Source: Vibrio sp. 10N.261.45.E2 (GTDB lineage: Bacteria; Pseudomonadota; Gammaproteobacteria; Enterobacterales; Vibrionaceae). From it: 64,000 nt of DNA. This document shows positions 1-8,132 of this stretch, piece after piece; the stretch's first letter is position 1; the number at the start of each line of letters is the position of its first letter. The notes beneath the pieces are model-generated. The model was not told the DNA's origin. It worked only from the letters and a program-made list of their open reading frames with translations, and did no database searches. The stretch spans positions 1 through 64,000 of the forward strand of contig NZ_MCZZ01000144.1 of NCBI RefSeq assembly GCF_002875705.1. Reading direction: 5' to 3'. The position numbers were made by a program, and so were the translations under genes.

Positions 1-1
1 A

Positions 2-853
2 ACTTTATTGCTCCTAAACACGTCATCAGTAATGGCACAAGAAAAGCGTTACGGAGCATCTCCTCAACAATCAACGTGGGAGATGGTGGCCAACACGCCA
101 CTAGAATGTCGCTTAGTTCATCCAATCCCAAACTTCGGTGACGCTGAGTTCTCATCTCGCGCGAGTAAAAAAATCATTTTGGACTTTGAGCTAAAAATGC
201 GCCGCCCAATGGGTGCAACGCGTAATGTAAGCTTGATCTCTATGCCGCCACCTTGGCGTCCGGGCGAAAGTGCCGATCGCATGACAACCATTAAGTTCTT
301 CCAGCAATTTGATGGCTACGTCGGCGGTCAAACAGCTTGGGGTATCTTGAGTGAGTTGGAGAAAGGGCGTTATCCAACATTCAGCTACCAAGAGTGGCAG
401 AGCCGAGATCAACGTATCGAAGTGTCGTTGTCATCAGTGTTATTCCAAGAAAAATACAATGTGTTCAGTGATTGTGTTGCCAACTTGCTGCCTTACAGCT
501 TTGAAGATATCTCTTTCACTATTTTGCACTACGACCGCAACAGCGATCAGCTGAACAAGGCGTCGCGTAAAAGGCTGAGTCAGATTGCCGATTACGTTCG
601 CTACAACCAAGACATTGATCTTGTGCTGGTGGCTACGTACACCGATTCTGTCGACAGCAAAGGTATTAGCCAAAATCTTTCAGAGCGCAGAGCAGACTCA
701 TTAAGAGAGTACTTTAAATCTCTCGGTTTGCCAGAAGACCGTATTCAGGTACAAGGTTATGGCAAGCGTCGTCCAATTGCCGACAATAACTCGCCGATTG
801 GTAAAGATAAGAACCGACGCGTTGTGATCTCTTTAGGTCGCACACAGGTTTAA
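2..853 (+). CDS. motY: MotY, sodium-type flagellar T-ring protein (5' partial)
   Basis: MotY helps build the periplasmic T ring that anchors the PomA/PomB stator around the sodium-driven polar flagellar motor. The reading frame enters from outside the window. The first visible codons read TLLLLNTSSVMA followed by QEKRY, which looks like the tail of a signal peptide with cleavage after the Ala, so the true ATG lies upstream; the first start-like codon inside (TTG at 8) is not the start. The first half of the visible protein matches the MotY N-terminal region. The last ~120 residues form an OmpA-like peptidoglycan-binding domain, with the signature NLSERRADSLREYF and a GYGKRRPIADN ending. A terminator follows, and the next gene is convergent. 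Confidence 0.93.
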   Translation, partial: TLLLLNTSSVMAQEKRYGASPQQSTWEMVANTPLECRLVHPIPNFGDAEFSSRASKKIILDFELKMRRPMGATRNVSLISMPPPWRPGESADRMTTIKFFQQFDGYVGGQTAWGILSELEKGRYPTFSYQEWQSRDQRIEVSLSSVLFQEKYNVFSDCVANLLPYSFEDISFTILHYDRNSDQLNKASRKRLSQIADYVRYNQDIDLVLVATYTDSVDSKGISQNLSERRADSLREYFKSLGLPEDRIQVQGYGKRRPIADNNSPIGKDKNRRVVISLGRTQV

Positions 854-881
854 GCCCAGTTAAGTGTTCGTTTAAAGTGAC

Positions 882-910
882 AAAGCCCGTCTTTTAATGA
901 CGGGCTTTTT
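882..910 (+). terminator. Rho-independent terminator after motY
   Basis: A 10-bp stem AAAGCCCGTC / GACGGGCTTT with a 7-nt loop is followed by T residues. It lies between the convergent motY and the Fur-box gene and may serve both strands. Confidence 0.85.
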
Positions 911-949
911 GTATTTTAAATCTCTAGTCGTTTTCTTGACGCAACTTGT

Positions 950-1384
950 TTAGTTCAAGCGGAAACGAGCGATCATTTCACAGTTGGTTGCGGTATCAAT
1001 CTTTTCCACCATAGAGGCAATTTTAGGGTTTGGATGGCGTTTCATGAAATCGATAAGCGCTTTTTTGCAGCAACCAATTGAATCTATAAAGCTTGAACAT
1101 TGGGTATTAGGGCACTGTGGGATCAGTGTTAGTACCTTTTCGGAAGCAAGTTGAAGATACTTGAGTTCGTATTCAGTATCGCCAGCCCAACGCCAGAATT
1201 GGGCTAGGTTGTGGCAAGATATCACCGAGATAAGTAAGCGCTCGTCGGCTTGAATATCGGTGCGTTCCGTAATTTCTTCACTTAAATTCAAAGCCTGCTG
1301 ATAATGAAGAATACTTCGTACAGGATCGTCGAGCTGCAATGCAGTATCGGCAAGTAACGTGTGTTTTTCCCATTCGCTAATCAT
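950..1384 (-). CDS. Small TPR-like protein of unknown function, Fur-box promoter (DUF2753-like)
   Basis: This 144-residue cytoplasmic protein has no signal peptide or membrane segment. From memory it resembles the Vibrio family DUF2753; no biochemical role is known to me. The N-terminal ~90 residues read as helical repeats of TPR type (LADTALQLDDPVRSILHYQQALNLSEE, then HNLAQFWRWAGDTEYELKYLQLA). The C-terminal part holds a Cys cluster, CPNTQC, then GCCKK, then NCEM; six Cys in all. A GAGGT ribosome site precedes the ATG. A perfect 7-1-7 Fur palindrome lies 38 bp upstream, so the gene is probably induced on iron starvation. It stands alone, convergent with motY. The iron link rests only on the Fur box. 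Confidence 0.82.
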   Translation of the reverse strand: MISEWEKHTLLADTALQLDDPVRSILHYQQALNLSEEITERTDIQADERLLISVISCHNLAQFWRWAGDTEYELKYLQLASEKVLTLIPQCPNTQCSSFIDSIGCCKKALIDFMKRHPNPKIASMVEKIDTATNCEMIARFRLN

Positions 1385-1421
1385 TGTATTACCTCACTAA
1401 TCAATAGGTGGTTAATTTAAA

Positions 1422-1436
1422 TGATAATCATTATCA
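1422..1436 (-). promoter_or_regulatory. Fur box
   Basis: TGATAATCATTATCA is a perfect 7-1-7 inverted repeat, the core of the classical Fur operator, and extends as an AT-rich palindrome on both sides. It sits 38 bp upstream of the start codon of the 144-residue gene, where a repressor would cover its promoter. Confidence 0.85.
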
Positions 1437-1503
1437 TGTAAAGTTTCATCAGTGAGATTGTTAAGAATAATTGCTGAAGAGTATTGTTCATGAGTGGAAA
1501 CAT

Positions 1504-1538
1504 AAAAAAGAAGCGAGCATAGTGCTCGCTTCTTTTTT
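1504..1538 (-). terminator. Rho-independent terminator after gloA
   Basis: A 16-bp perfect stem with core GAAGCGAGCA / TGCTCGCTTC and a 3-nt loop is flanked by A and T runs. It lies 45 bp beyond the gloA stop and insulates gloA from the Fur-controlled gene. Confidence 0.88.
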
Positions 1539-1583
1539 AATTTCATCAGGCGTTCCAGCCCAGTTTCGCAAAATATTGAGGAA

Positions 1584-2000
1584 TTAACCCTCTAGACCTG
1601 CGCTTGCTTGTTTGTTCTGAATCAGCTCAATCATGTAGCCATCAGGGTCTTTAACGAATGCAATGTGTGTAGAACCACCTTTAACCGGACCTGCTTCACG
1701 CGTTACGTTACCGCCTGCCGCTTTAATTGCATCACAAGTTGTGTAGATGTCATCAACACCGATCGCAACGTGACCAAAAGCAGAACCAAGGTCGTATTCT
1801 GTCGTGCCCCAGTTGTACGTTAGTTCAATCACAGCACCTTGAGATTCGTCGCCAAAGCCAACGAAAGCCAGTGTGTATTCGTACTCTTTGTTTTCGTTCT
1901 TACGTAATAGCTGCATGCCCATTACTTTTGTGTAGAACTCGATAGACTTGTCTAGATCACCAACGCGCAGCATGGTGTGTAAAATACGACCGTTTGACAT
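1584..2000 (-). CDS. gloA: Lactoylglutathione lyase (glyoxalase I)
   Basis: GloA converts the hemithioacetal of methylglyoxal and glutathione to S-lactoylglutathione, the first step of methylglyoxal detoxification in the cytoplasm. The 138-residue length fits the bacterial nickel-type class. The four metal ligands are visible as H8, E59, H77 and E125, which correspond to H5, E56, H74 and E122 of the E. coli enzyme with an offset of three. The two beta-alpha-beta-beta-beta halves of the glyoxalase fold are evident (LRVGDLDKSIEFY and FGHVAIGVDDI). AGGAG precedes the ATG at a good distance. It is transcribed alone, with its own terminator. Confidence 0.97.
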   Translation of the reverse strand: MSNGRILHTMLRVGDLDKSIEFYTKVMGMQLLRKNENKEYEYTLAFVGFGDESQGAVIELTYNWGTTEYDLGSAFGHVAIGVDDIYTTCDAIKAAGGNVTREAGPVKGGSTHIAFVKDPDGYMIELIQNKQASAGLEG

Positions 2001-2074
2001 GATTTGCTCCTAGCTTTAACTATGTTTACGTTTTTGTAATTCATTTTTCTGCCGCTAGAAAAACGCGGCGATAT

Positions 2075-2106
2075 TTAGCTTCTTAGCTTCTTAGCTTCTT
2101 AGCTTC
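2075..2106. repeat. Four perfect tandem copies of an 8-bp unit
   Basis: TTAGCTTC occurs four times without interruption (starts 2075, 2083, 2091, 2099), between the nth stop codon and the gloA promoter region. It is a short simple-sequence tract that could change copy number by slippage. Confidence 0.9.
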
Positions 2107-2123
2107 TTTCGCTTAGAGCTAGC

Positions 2124-2759
2124 TTAGACGTCGGTTTTCTCTTTGAACTCACATAGGTCTTCAATGATACAACTGCCACAACGTGGTTTACGCGCGACAC
2201 AGGTGTAACGTCCATGAAGAATGAGCCAGTGGTGGACATCCAGTTTGAATTCTTTTGGAACCACTTTAAGTAGCTTTGCTTCGACATCGTCGACGGTTTT
2301 ACCCATTGCTAGCTTAGTTCGGTTTGATACACGGTAGATGTGAGTATCAACGGCAATGGTTGGCCAACCGAAAGCGGTGTTCAGTACTACGTTGGCAGTC
2401 TTACGACCAACACCAGGAAGGGCTTCTAATGCCGCACGATCTTCTGGCACTTCACCGTTATGTAGGTCAAGCAGCATGCGACACGTTTTAATGGTGTTTT
2501 CTGCTTTTGAATTAAATAGACCGATTGTCTTGATGTACTCTTTTAAGCCATCAACACCTAGGTCGAAAATGGCTTGTGGAGTATTGGCTACAGGATAAAG
2601 TTTATCCGTCGCCTTGTTTACGCTGACATCAGTTGCCTGTGCAGACAATAGAACAGCAATCAGCAGTTCGAATGGGCTGTTCCAGTTAAGCTCAGTCTCT
2701 GGCTTTGGGTTGTTTTCTCTTAAACGCTCAAGTATTTCTACTCGTTTTACATTGTTCAT
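2124..2759 (-). CDS. nth: Endonuclease III, DNA glycosylase/AP lyase
   Basis: Nth removes oxidised pyrimidines and nicks the abasic site in base-excision repair. The 211-residue protein has the helix-hairpin-helix LPGVGRKTA, whose Lys is the catalytic nucleophile, and the catalytic Asp in AVDTH. The C-terminal iron-sulphur loop has the canonical spacing C-X6-C-X2-C-X5-C (CVARKPRC, CGSC, CIIEDLC). It lies downstream of rsxE in the same direction with a 183-bp gap that contains an imperfect hairpin near 2894-2923, so it may share the rsx transcript or have its own promoter. Linkage of rsx and nth is also found in enteric bacteria. Confidence 0.97.
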   Translation of the reverse strand: MNNVKRVEILERLRENNPKPETELNWNSPFELLIAVLLSAQATDVSVNKATDKLYPVANTPQAIFDLGVDGLKEYIKTIGLFNSKAENTIKTCRMLLDLHNGEVPEDRAALEALPGVGRKTANVVLNTAFGWPTIAVDTHIYRVSNRTKLAMGKTVDDVEAKLLKVVPKEFKLDVHHWLILHGRYTCVARKPRCGSCIIEDLCEFKEKTDV

Positions 2760-2942
2760 AGCGACATTACTTTCAAATAGTTAGGGCTTGATTTTCAGAG
2801 TGGGTATTCAATAAACTCTAAATGCTCAGGCTTTATCATCGGTTACGCGCTCTTATGAGCGTCATTATTATGTGTACTTGGTCAATCTAATTACCCGCTG
2901 AGCGGTTGAGCTACTCAGCAGGGTTTAAACTACTGTAACTTA

Positions 2943-3635
2943 TTAAGCATTGGTAACGCGAGCGCGTTCAATGACTGGTTTTTCTTGTTTAGGTTGTCTA
3001 GATTTTGCTTGGTTGTCGATGATGTTTTTCAAGGCAATCAAGAAACCAACACCAATAAAGGCACCCGGTGGAAGCAGAGCTAACAAGAAGCTGTTATCAA
3101 ATTGGAATATCTGGATTCGTAATACAGAAGCCCAATCACCAAGAAGCAGGTCTGCACCATCAAACAGGGTGCCGTTACCAATAACCTCACGCATTGCGCC
3201 CAGTACAACCAGTACAGATGTCATGCCAAGACCCATCCAGAAACCATCTTGAGCAGCCGGTAGCACTTCGTTTTTAGACGCGAAGGCTTCAGCTCGGCCA
3301 ATGATGATACAGTTGGTTACGATCAGTGGGATGAAGATACCCAAAGAGAGGTAAAGGCCATACGCGTAAGCATTCATCAGAAGCTGAACACAGGTTACCA
3401 GTGATGCAATGATCATTACGAAGACTGGAATACGCACTTCTTTTGGCACGTGGTTACGAACCAGAGAAACTGCAACGTTCGAACCGACCAATACAAGCAG
3501 AGTCGCAATACCTAGTCCAAGTGCGTTGGTCACCGTTGAAGACACAGCCAACAGAGGACACAAGCCAAGAAGCTGAACTAGGGCAGGGTTGTTGGCCCAC
3601 ATGCCATTTTTGATTAGTGTTTTATGGTCACTCAT
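2943..3635 (-). CDS. rsxE: Rsx/Rnf electron transport complex subunit E
   Basis: RsxE (RnfE) is an integral membrane subunit of the Rnf-type ferredoxin:NAD oxidoreductase, related to NqrD. The 230-residue protein has about six hydrophobic segments, starting with NPALVQLLGLCPLLAVS, a sequence shared in form with RsxA. The short C-terminal tail is charged. Its ATG overlaps the rsxG stop codon by one base (TAATG), which suggests translational coupling. Confidence 0.96.
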   Translation of the reverse strand: MSDHKTLIKNGMWANNPALVQLLGLCPLLAVSSTVTNALGLGIATLLVLVGSNVAVSLVRNHVPKEVRIPVFVMIIASLVTCVQLLMNAYAYGLYLSLGIFIPLIVTNCIIIGRAEAFASKNEVLPAAQDGFWMGLGMTSVLVVLGAMREVIGNGTLFDGADLLLGDWASVLRIQIFQFDNSFLLALLPPGAFIGVGFLIALKNIIDNQAKSRQPKQEKPVIERARVTNA

Positions 3636-4264
3636 TATTCACCACCACAATTTAGAGGTTGAGCAAGCAATGCTTGGTTGTTTTGATTAACGTATTGGAC
3701 CGCTTGTTTGACTGATTTTACCACCGCTCTTGGCGTAATGGTCGCGCCAGTAAACTGATCAAAGTCACCACCGTCTTTACGAACCTTCCAACGGTCAAGG
3801 TTAGTATCCGTTACTTGCTTACCGGCAAACGAAAGAATCCAATCACTCACACGTAGATCAATCTTATCACCTAATCCCGGAGTTTCTTGGTGGGAAAGCA
3901 CGCGAGTACCTAAAATAGTACCGTCGATTTTCATTCCAACAATGACTTTAATCGCGCCATTGTAGCCGTCCGGTGCAATCGCTTCGATGGCAATCGCGCT
4001 TGGTTCACCATTGATTTTAGCTATGTAAGCAGGCATCGCTTGCTGAGTACCAAGCTCTTCTGCTTGAACTAAAGTACAAGACGAAAACAGTTCGTTGTCG
4101 TGCAGATCGTGCGGGATCACTTGGTTAAGAACAGACAGTAGTTGAGCCTGTTCTTGCTGTTTGATTTGATCTTTGGTCAGGTAGTGCGTTACCGCGACCA
4201 AACCCGTCGAAGCACACGCGAAAATCGCGAGTACAAGGCCGTTTTTCTTAATTGCATTTAGCAT
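3635..4264 (-). CDS. rsxG: Rsx/Rnf electron transport complex subunit G (flavoprotein)
   Basis: RsxG (RnfG) carries a covalently bound FMN on a periplasm-facing domain anchored by one N-terminal membrane helix (GLVLAIFACASTGLVAV). The flavinylation motif is visible in FTGATITP, with FMN attached to the last Thr of TGAT in characterised homologues. I place the start at the ATG at 4264 (MLNAIKKNG), which has AAGGGAG upstream and begins 13 bp after the rsxD stop. A longer frame, from 4315, would overlap rsxD and add 17 residues unlike the family. Confidence 0.95.
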   Translation of the reverse strand: MLNAIKKNGLVLAIFACASTGLVAVTHYLTKDQIKQQEQAQLLSVLNQVIPHDLHDNELFSSCTLVQAEELGTQQAMPAYIAKINGEPSAIAIEAIAPDGYNGAIKVIVGMKIDGTILGTRVLSHQETPGLGDKIDLRVSDWILSFAGKQVTDTNLDRWKVRKDGGDFDQFTGATITPRAVVKSVKQAVQYVNQNNQALLAQPLNCGGE

Positions 4265-4277
4265 GGTATCCGCTCCC

Positions 4278-5324
4278 TTAGTGACCGTATGTACGAGGTT
4301 TGGTGTAGTAGTCAATCAGTGGAACACACATGTTGGCTAACAATACAGCAAACGCCACGCCATCAGGGAAGCCACCCCAACTGCGGATAATAAAGACTAA
4401 CCCGCCAATCAGGGCACCAAATACCAAGCGACCTTTGACTGTCGTGGAGGCTGAAACCGGATCGGTTGCAATGAAGAATGCACCAAGCATGGTTGCGCCA
4501 GACAGTAGATGAATGGTCGGTGATGCGGTTTCACCGGGAGTGAACATCAAGAACACTAGGCTAAATAGCGTCAAGCTACCCAGAAATGCTACTGGGATAT
4601 GCCATTGAATCACGCGTTGTTTGATAAGCACCAAGCCACCAACAAGGTAAGCAAGGTTTACCCATTCCCAACCCACACCAGCTAACCAGCTGAATTGCGG
4701 TTGAGAGAGAGCTTCAGACGCTGTGTTGCCTGCCGTTAATGCGGTTTTGAAGGCATCGAGTGGCGTCGCCATTGTGGTGCCATCAATACTTAAACGAGCT
4801 TGCTGTAGAGATAATCCTTCGTTATTGAAGCCCGTAAAGATCATCAAGAAAGAGTCAACAAAGCTCGTTGCTTCAGCGGTTAAGCTGGCTGGTGCATTCC
4901 AACTGGTCATCTGAACTGGGAACGAGATCAGCAAAACAACGTACGCCACCATCGCTGGGTTAAATGGGTTTTGCCCAAGGCCGCCGTATAGGTGCTTCGC
5001 AATAATAATAGCGAAGAACATACCTATCACTAGAATCCACCACGGTGAGTGCGGAGGAATCGCAACACTCAGCAGCCAAGCAGTAACAACAGCGCTGTAA
5101 TCACGTAGTGCCATCACTGGCGGGCGCTTTCTTAGCAGCATGACTGCTGCTTCAAAGGTAACCGCAAGTGCAATAGCGAATACTAACTGGATGAGTGTAC
5201 CCCATCCGAAGAAGTAGGTTTGAGCTAGTAGACCTGGCAATGCACAAATAGCCACCCATTTCATGAGATCTGGGGTGCTTCTACGACTGTGTGCGTGCGG
5301 TGAGCTGGCGATAAAGAAGGCCAC
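4278..5324 (-). CDS. rsxD: Rsx/Rnf electron transport complex subunit D
   Basis: RsxD (RnfD) is a polytopic membrane subunit related to NqrB that carries a covalent FMN. The flavinylation motif SGATMLGAFFIATDP is present near residue 275. The protein starts MAFFIASSPHAHSRRST, matching the E. coli start (MVFRIASSP) in form. The start codon is GTG and overlaps the rsxC stop as TAGTG, so translation is probably coupled. The length of 348 residues is normal. Confidence 0.96.
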   Translation of the reverse strand: MAFFIASSPHAHSRRSTPDLMKWVAICALPGLLAQTYFFGWGTLIQLVFAIALAVTFEAAVMLLRKRPPVMALRDYSAVVTAWLLSVAIPPHSPWWILVIGMFFAIIIAKHLYGGLGQNPFNPAMVAYVVLLISFPVQMTSWNAPASLTAEATSFVDSFLMIFTGFNNEGLSLQQARLSIDGTTMATPLDAFKTALTAGNTASEALSQPQFSWLAGVGWEWVNLAYLVGGLVLIKQRVIQWHIPVAFLGSLTLFSLVFLMFTPGETASPTIHLLSGATMLGAFFIATDPVSASTTVKGRLVFGALIGGLVFIIRSWGGFPDGVAFAVLLANMCVPLIDYYTKPRTYGH

Positions 5325-8125
5325 TACTCTTTCTCCTCATTGTTCTTTTTATCTAGCTCTTGCTGTGCTTTTCTTGCTTTAGCACGAGCAATTGCGGCAG
5401 CAACGGCTGCTTTCTTAGGATCGACGGGTTCTGATTGAGCCTCAGATTCAACCACAGTCTCTTTTTCGACTAAAGGTTCAGCTACAGGTTCGGGAGCGAT
5501 TTCTTCAGCTTCGACCGGCTTAGCTTGCTGTGCTTTTTTCGCCTTAGCTCGTGCGATAGCGGCAGCAACTGCGGCTTTCTTAGGATCGACAGCTTCTGGT
5601 TGAGCATCAGCTACCACTTCGAGCACTGGCTCAGGCGCTTCTGCTGTCTCAGTCTGTTTCGCTTGCTGAGCTTTCTTCGCTTTAGCGCGTGCAATAGCGG
5701 CAGCAACAGCCGCTTTTTTAGGATCGACTGATTCTTGTTGAGTTTCAGCTTCAACTTCAATTACTGGTTCAGGAGTTTCTAATGTCTCAGCCTGTTTCGT
5801 TTGCTGTGCTTTCTTCACTTTAGCACGAGCTATTGCGGCAGCAACGGCATCTTTCTTAGCATCGCCAGAACTTTCAGTTAGAACGTCAGAAGCTGATTCC
5901 GCTTGCTGAGCCTTCTTAGCTTTAGCACGTGCAATCGCAGCAGCAACGGCATCTTTCTTAGCATCACCAGTACTTTCAACTGGCGCATCAGAGGTTGATT
6001 CCGCTTGTTGAGCTTTCTTCGCTTTAGCACGAGCGATAGCCGCAGCGACAGCGTCTTTCTTAGCATCGCCAGAGCTTTCAGTTGGAGCTTCAGTAGCCGA
6101 TTCCGCTTGTTGAGCCTTCTTCGCTTTAGCGCGAGCAATAGCCGCAGCAACTGCGTCTTTCTTAGCATCGCCAGAGCTTTCAGCTGGAGCGTCAGAAGAT
6201 GATTCAGCTTGCTGTGCTTTCTTCGCTTTAGCACGTGCAATAGCCGCAGCGACAGCATCTTTCTTAGCATCACCAGTACTTTCAACTGGAGCATCAGAGG
6301 TTGATTCCGCTTGTTGAGCTTTCTTCGCTTTAGCTCGTGCAATCGCAGCAGCCACGGCATCTTTTTTCTTGTCATCACCAGAGCTTTCAGTTGAAGTACC
6401 CGCTGCTGCTTGTTGTGCTTTGCGTTCTCGTGCTTGTCGTTTACGTTCTTCACGTAGCTTCGACATTTCAGAGTTGTCTGGTTCAGCGCCATTCGCTTTC
6501 TGAGCGGCAGCTTGTTTCGCTTTTGCCTTAGCTATCGCAGCAGCAACCGCAGGTTTCACTGCTGGCTCTTCATTTGGAGTCTGATCCGCAGCGGCTTTTT
6601 GTGCTTTAACACGAGCAATCGCAGCAGCAATAGCATCATCACCGCCAGATGTTTTCATATCTTTGCGGCGACTATCTGCGGCTTTCTTAAAGCGGTTTTC
6701 ACGTTCGGCTTTATCACGCTCCATACGAGCGTTTTTCTCTTCGAAGCGAATCTTGGCGCGCTCTGCAGCAGCAGCTTCGTCTTTTCTTGTCTTGATTTCG
6801 GCTTTCGCTTGGCGATAGTACTGAACTAGCGGAATTTCACTTGGGCAAACAAACGCACAAGCACCACACTCAATACAGTCTTTAATATTTAGCTCTTCGC
6901 ACTTATCCAACTCGTTGGCTTTCGCATGCCATTGCAATTGTTGAGGGAGCAATGACGCAGGACAAGCTTCGGCACATGCACTGCATCGAATACATTCCAT
7001 TTCGTAAGTGCTTGGTGAAATCTCACGACGCGTTGGCGCTAAAATACAGTTCGATGTTTTAGTGATCGGCACATTGGCATGTGGCAAGGTAAAGCCCATC
7101 ATCGGGCCACCCAAAATCAAACGCGGCAGTTTCTTATCAGCTTTGTAGCCAAACTCTTCAAGTAACTCGTGTACGGGGGTGCCTAATAATGCCCAAACGT
7201 TGCGAGGTTGCTTAAAGGTCTTGCCGGTTAAAGTCACCACACGGTTAATAACAGGCTCACCATCAATGACCGCTCGCTTGATCGAGTAGAGAGAGCCAAC
7301 GTTCTGAACCAAAACACCAATATCTGCAGGAATACCGCCAGCAGGTACTTCTTTATTGGTGAGGATCTTGATGAGTTGTTTCTCACCACCAGAAGGGTAT
7401 TTGGTTGGGATAACACGAATGACGATATCTTTGTCTTTCGCTGCAATCTCAAGTGCTTTGATCGCGTCTGGTTTGTTGTCTTCAATGCCGATAACAGTCA
7501 GTTTTGGTTGAAGGATGTGTTCAACTATCTCGATGCCTTTTAATACTTCTTCGGCGTGCTCTTGAAGCAACTTGTCATCTGACGTGATGTAAGGTTCACA
7601 CTCAGCGGCATTGACGATCAGGATATCGGTACGGCCTAGGCCAGATTGAAGCTTCTTAGCCGTAGGGAAACCAGCGCCGCCCATACCTGAAATACCCGCT
7701 TGGCGGATCACATCAAGCAGTTCGTCTGAGGTTTTTGAAGAAAAATCTTCGACAGGGTGCTTTTCAACCCACGTGTTTAGACCATCGGGTTTAATAACCA
7801 CGCACATTTCGCTCAAGCCTGAAGGGTGAGCGGTGGTTCGTGGTTCGATTGCAGTTACCACACCCGATGTTGGGGCGTGTACAGGCAACGTAAAACCAGT
7901 ATCTAACGCAGTAAGTTGCTGACCTTTTAACACAGTATCACCAACAGCAACTAATAGGTTGCCGGGCTTACCGATGTGTTGTTTTACTGGAAGAACGATT
8001 TCCTCAGGAAGCCTTGCATGAACGATGTCAGTAGTATTTGACTGTTTCTTGTTTTCAGCAGGGTGCACACCGCCCGGGAAGTTCCAAATAGAGCCTGTGC
8101 GAATTTGTTCAATTAAAGAGATCAT
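5324..8125 (-). CDS. rsxC: Rsx/Rnf electron transport complex subunit C with expanded repeat tail
   Basis: RsxC (RnfC) is the peripheral NADH/FMN subunit of the complex. The N-terminal ~450 residues contain the biotinyl-lipoyl-like hammerhead (LPVHAPTSGVVTAIEP), the nucleotide-binding GMGGAGFPTAKKL, and two 4Fe-4S motifs (CIRCSACAEACP and CIECGACAFVCP). The rest is a low-complexity Ala/Lys-rich tail with nine near-identical KKDAVAAAIARAKAKKAQQ units and two degenerate ones before them. E. coli RsxC has a shorter tail of the same kind, giving ~740 residues against ~933 here. I start at the ATG at 8125 (MISLIEQIRTGSIWNF), which has AGGG upstream and lies 7 bp after the rsxB stop. A start at 8161 would overlap rsxB. 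Confidence 0.95.
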   Translation of the reverse strand: MISLIEQIRTGSIWNFPGGVHPAENKKQSNTTDIVHARLPEEIVLPVKQHIGKPGNLLVAVGDTVLKGQQLTALDTGFTLPVHAPTSGVVTAIEPRTTAHPSGLSEMCVVIKPDGLNTWVEKHPVEDFSSKTSDELLDVIRQAGISGMGGAGFPTAKKLQSGLGRTDILIVNAAECEPYITSDDKLLQEHAEEVLKGIEIVEHILQPKLTVIGIEDNKPDAIKALEIAAKDKDIVIRVIPTKYPSGGEKQLIKILTNKEVPAGGIPADIGVLVQNVGSLYSIKRAVIDGEPVINRVVTLTGKTFKQPRNVWALLGTPVHELLEEFGYKADKKLPRLILGGPMMGFTLPHANVPITKTSNCILAPTRREISPSTYEMECIRCSACAEACPASLLPQQLQWHAKANELDKCEELNIKDCIECGACAFVCPSEIPLVQYYRQAKAEIKTRKDEAAAAERAKIRFEEKNARMERDKAERENRFKKAADSRRKDMKTSGGDDAIAAAIARVKAQKAAADQTPNEEPAVKPAVAAAIAKAKAKQAAAQKANGAEPDNSEMSKLREERKRQARERKAQQAAAGTSTESSGDDKKKDAVAAAIARAKAKKAQQAESTSDAPVESTGDAKKDAVAAAIARAKAKKAQQAESSSDAPAESSGDAKKDAVAAAIARAKAKKAQQAESATEAPTESSGDAKKDAVAAAIARAKAKKAQQAESTSDAPVESTGDAKKDAVAAAIARAKAKKAQQAESASDVLTESSGDAKKDAVAAAIARAKVKKAQQTKQAETLETPEPVIEVEAETQQESVDPKKAAVAAAIARAKAKKAQQAKQTETAEAPEPVLEVVADAQPEAVDPKKAAVAAAIARAKAKKAQQAKPVEAEEIAPEPVAEPLVEKETVVESEAQSEPVDPKKAAVAAAIARAKARKAQQELDKKNNEEKE
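5360..6412. repeat. In-frame tandem repeats encoding the RsxC tail
   Basis: Six units with an exact 102-bp pitch start at 5801, 5903, 6005, 6107, 6209 and 6311. Three related units at 5360, 5525 and 5663 are spaced 138-165 bp. Each encodes an amphipathic Ala/Lys helix followed by an acidic Ser/Thr/Pro linker. Near-identity of neighbours, including the third base of many codons, points to recent unequal recombination. Confidence 0.93.
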
Positions 8126-8132
8126 ACCAACC

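Noticed and set aside
5525..6531. Several long open frames antisense to and out of frame with the rsxC repeat tail (for example 5878-6492 minus in another frame)
   Set aside because: They arise from the biased Ala/Lys codons of the repeats, have repetitive low-complexity translations, and lack ribosome sites. RsxC explains the region.
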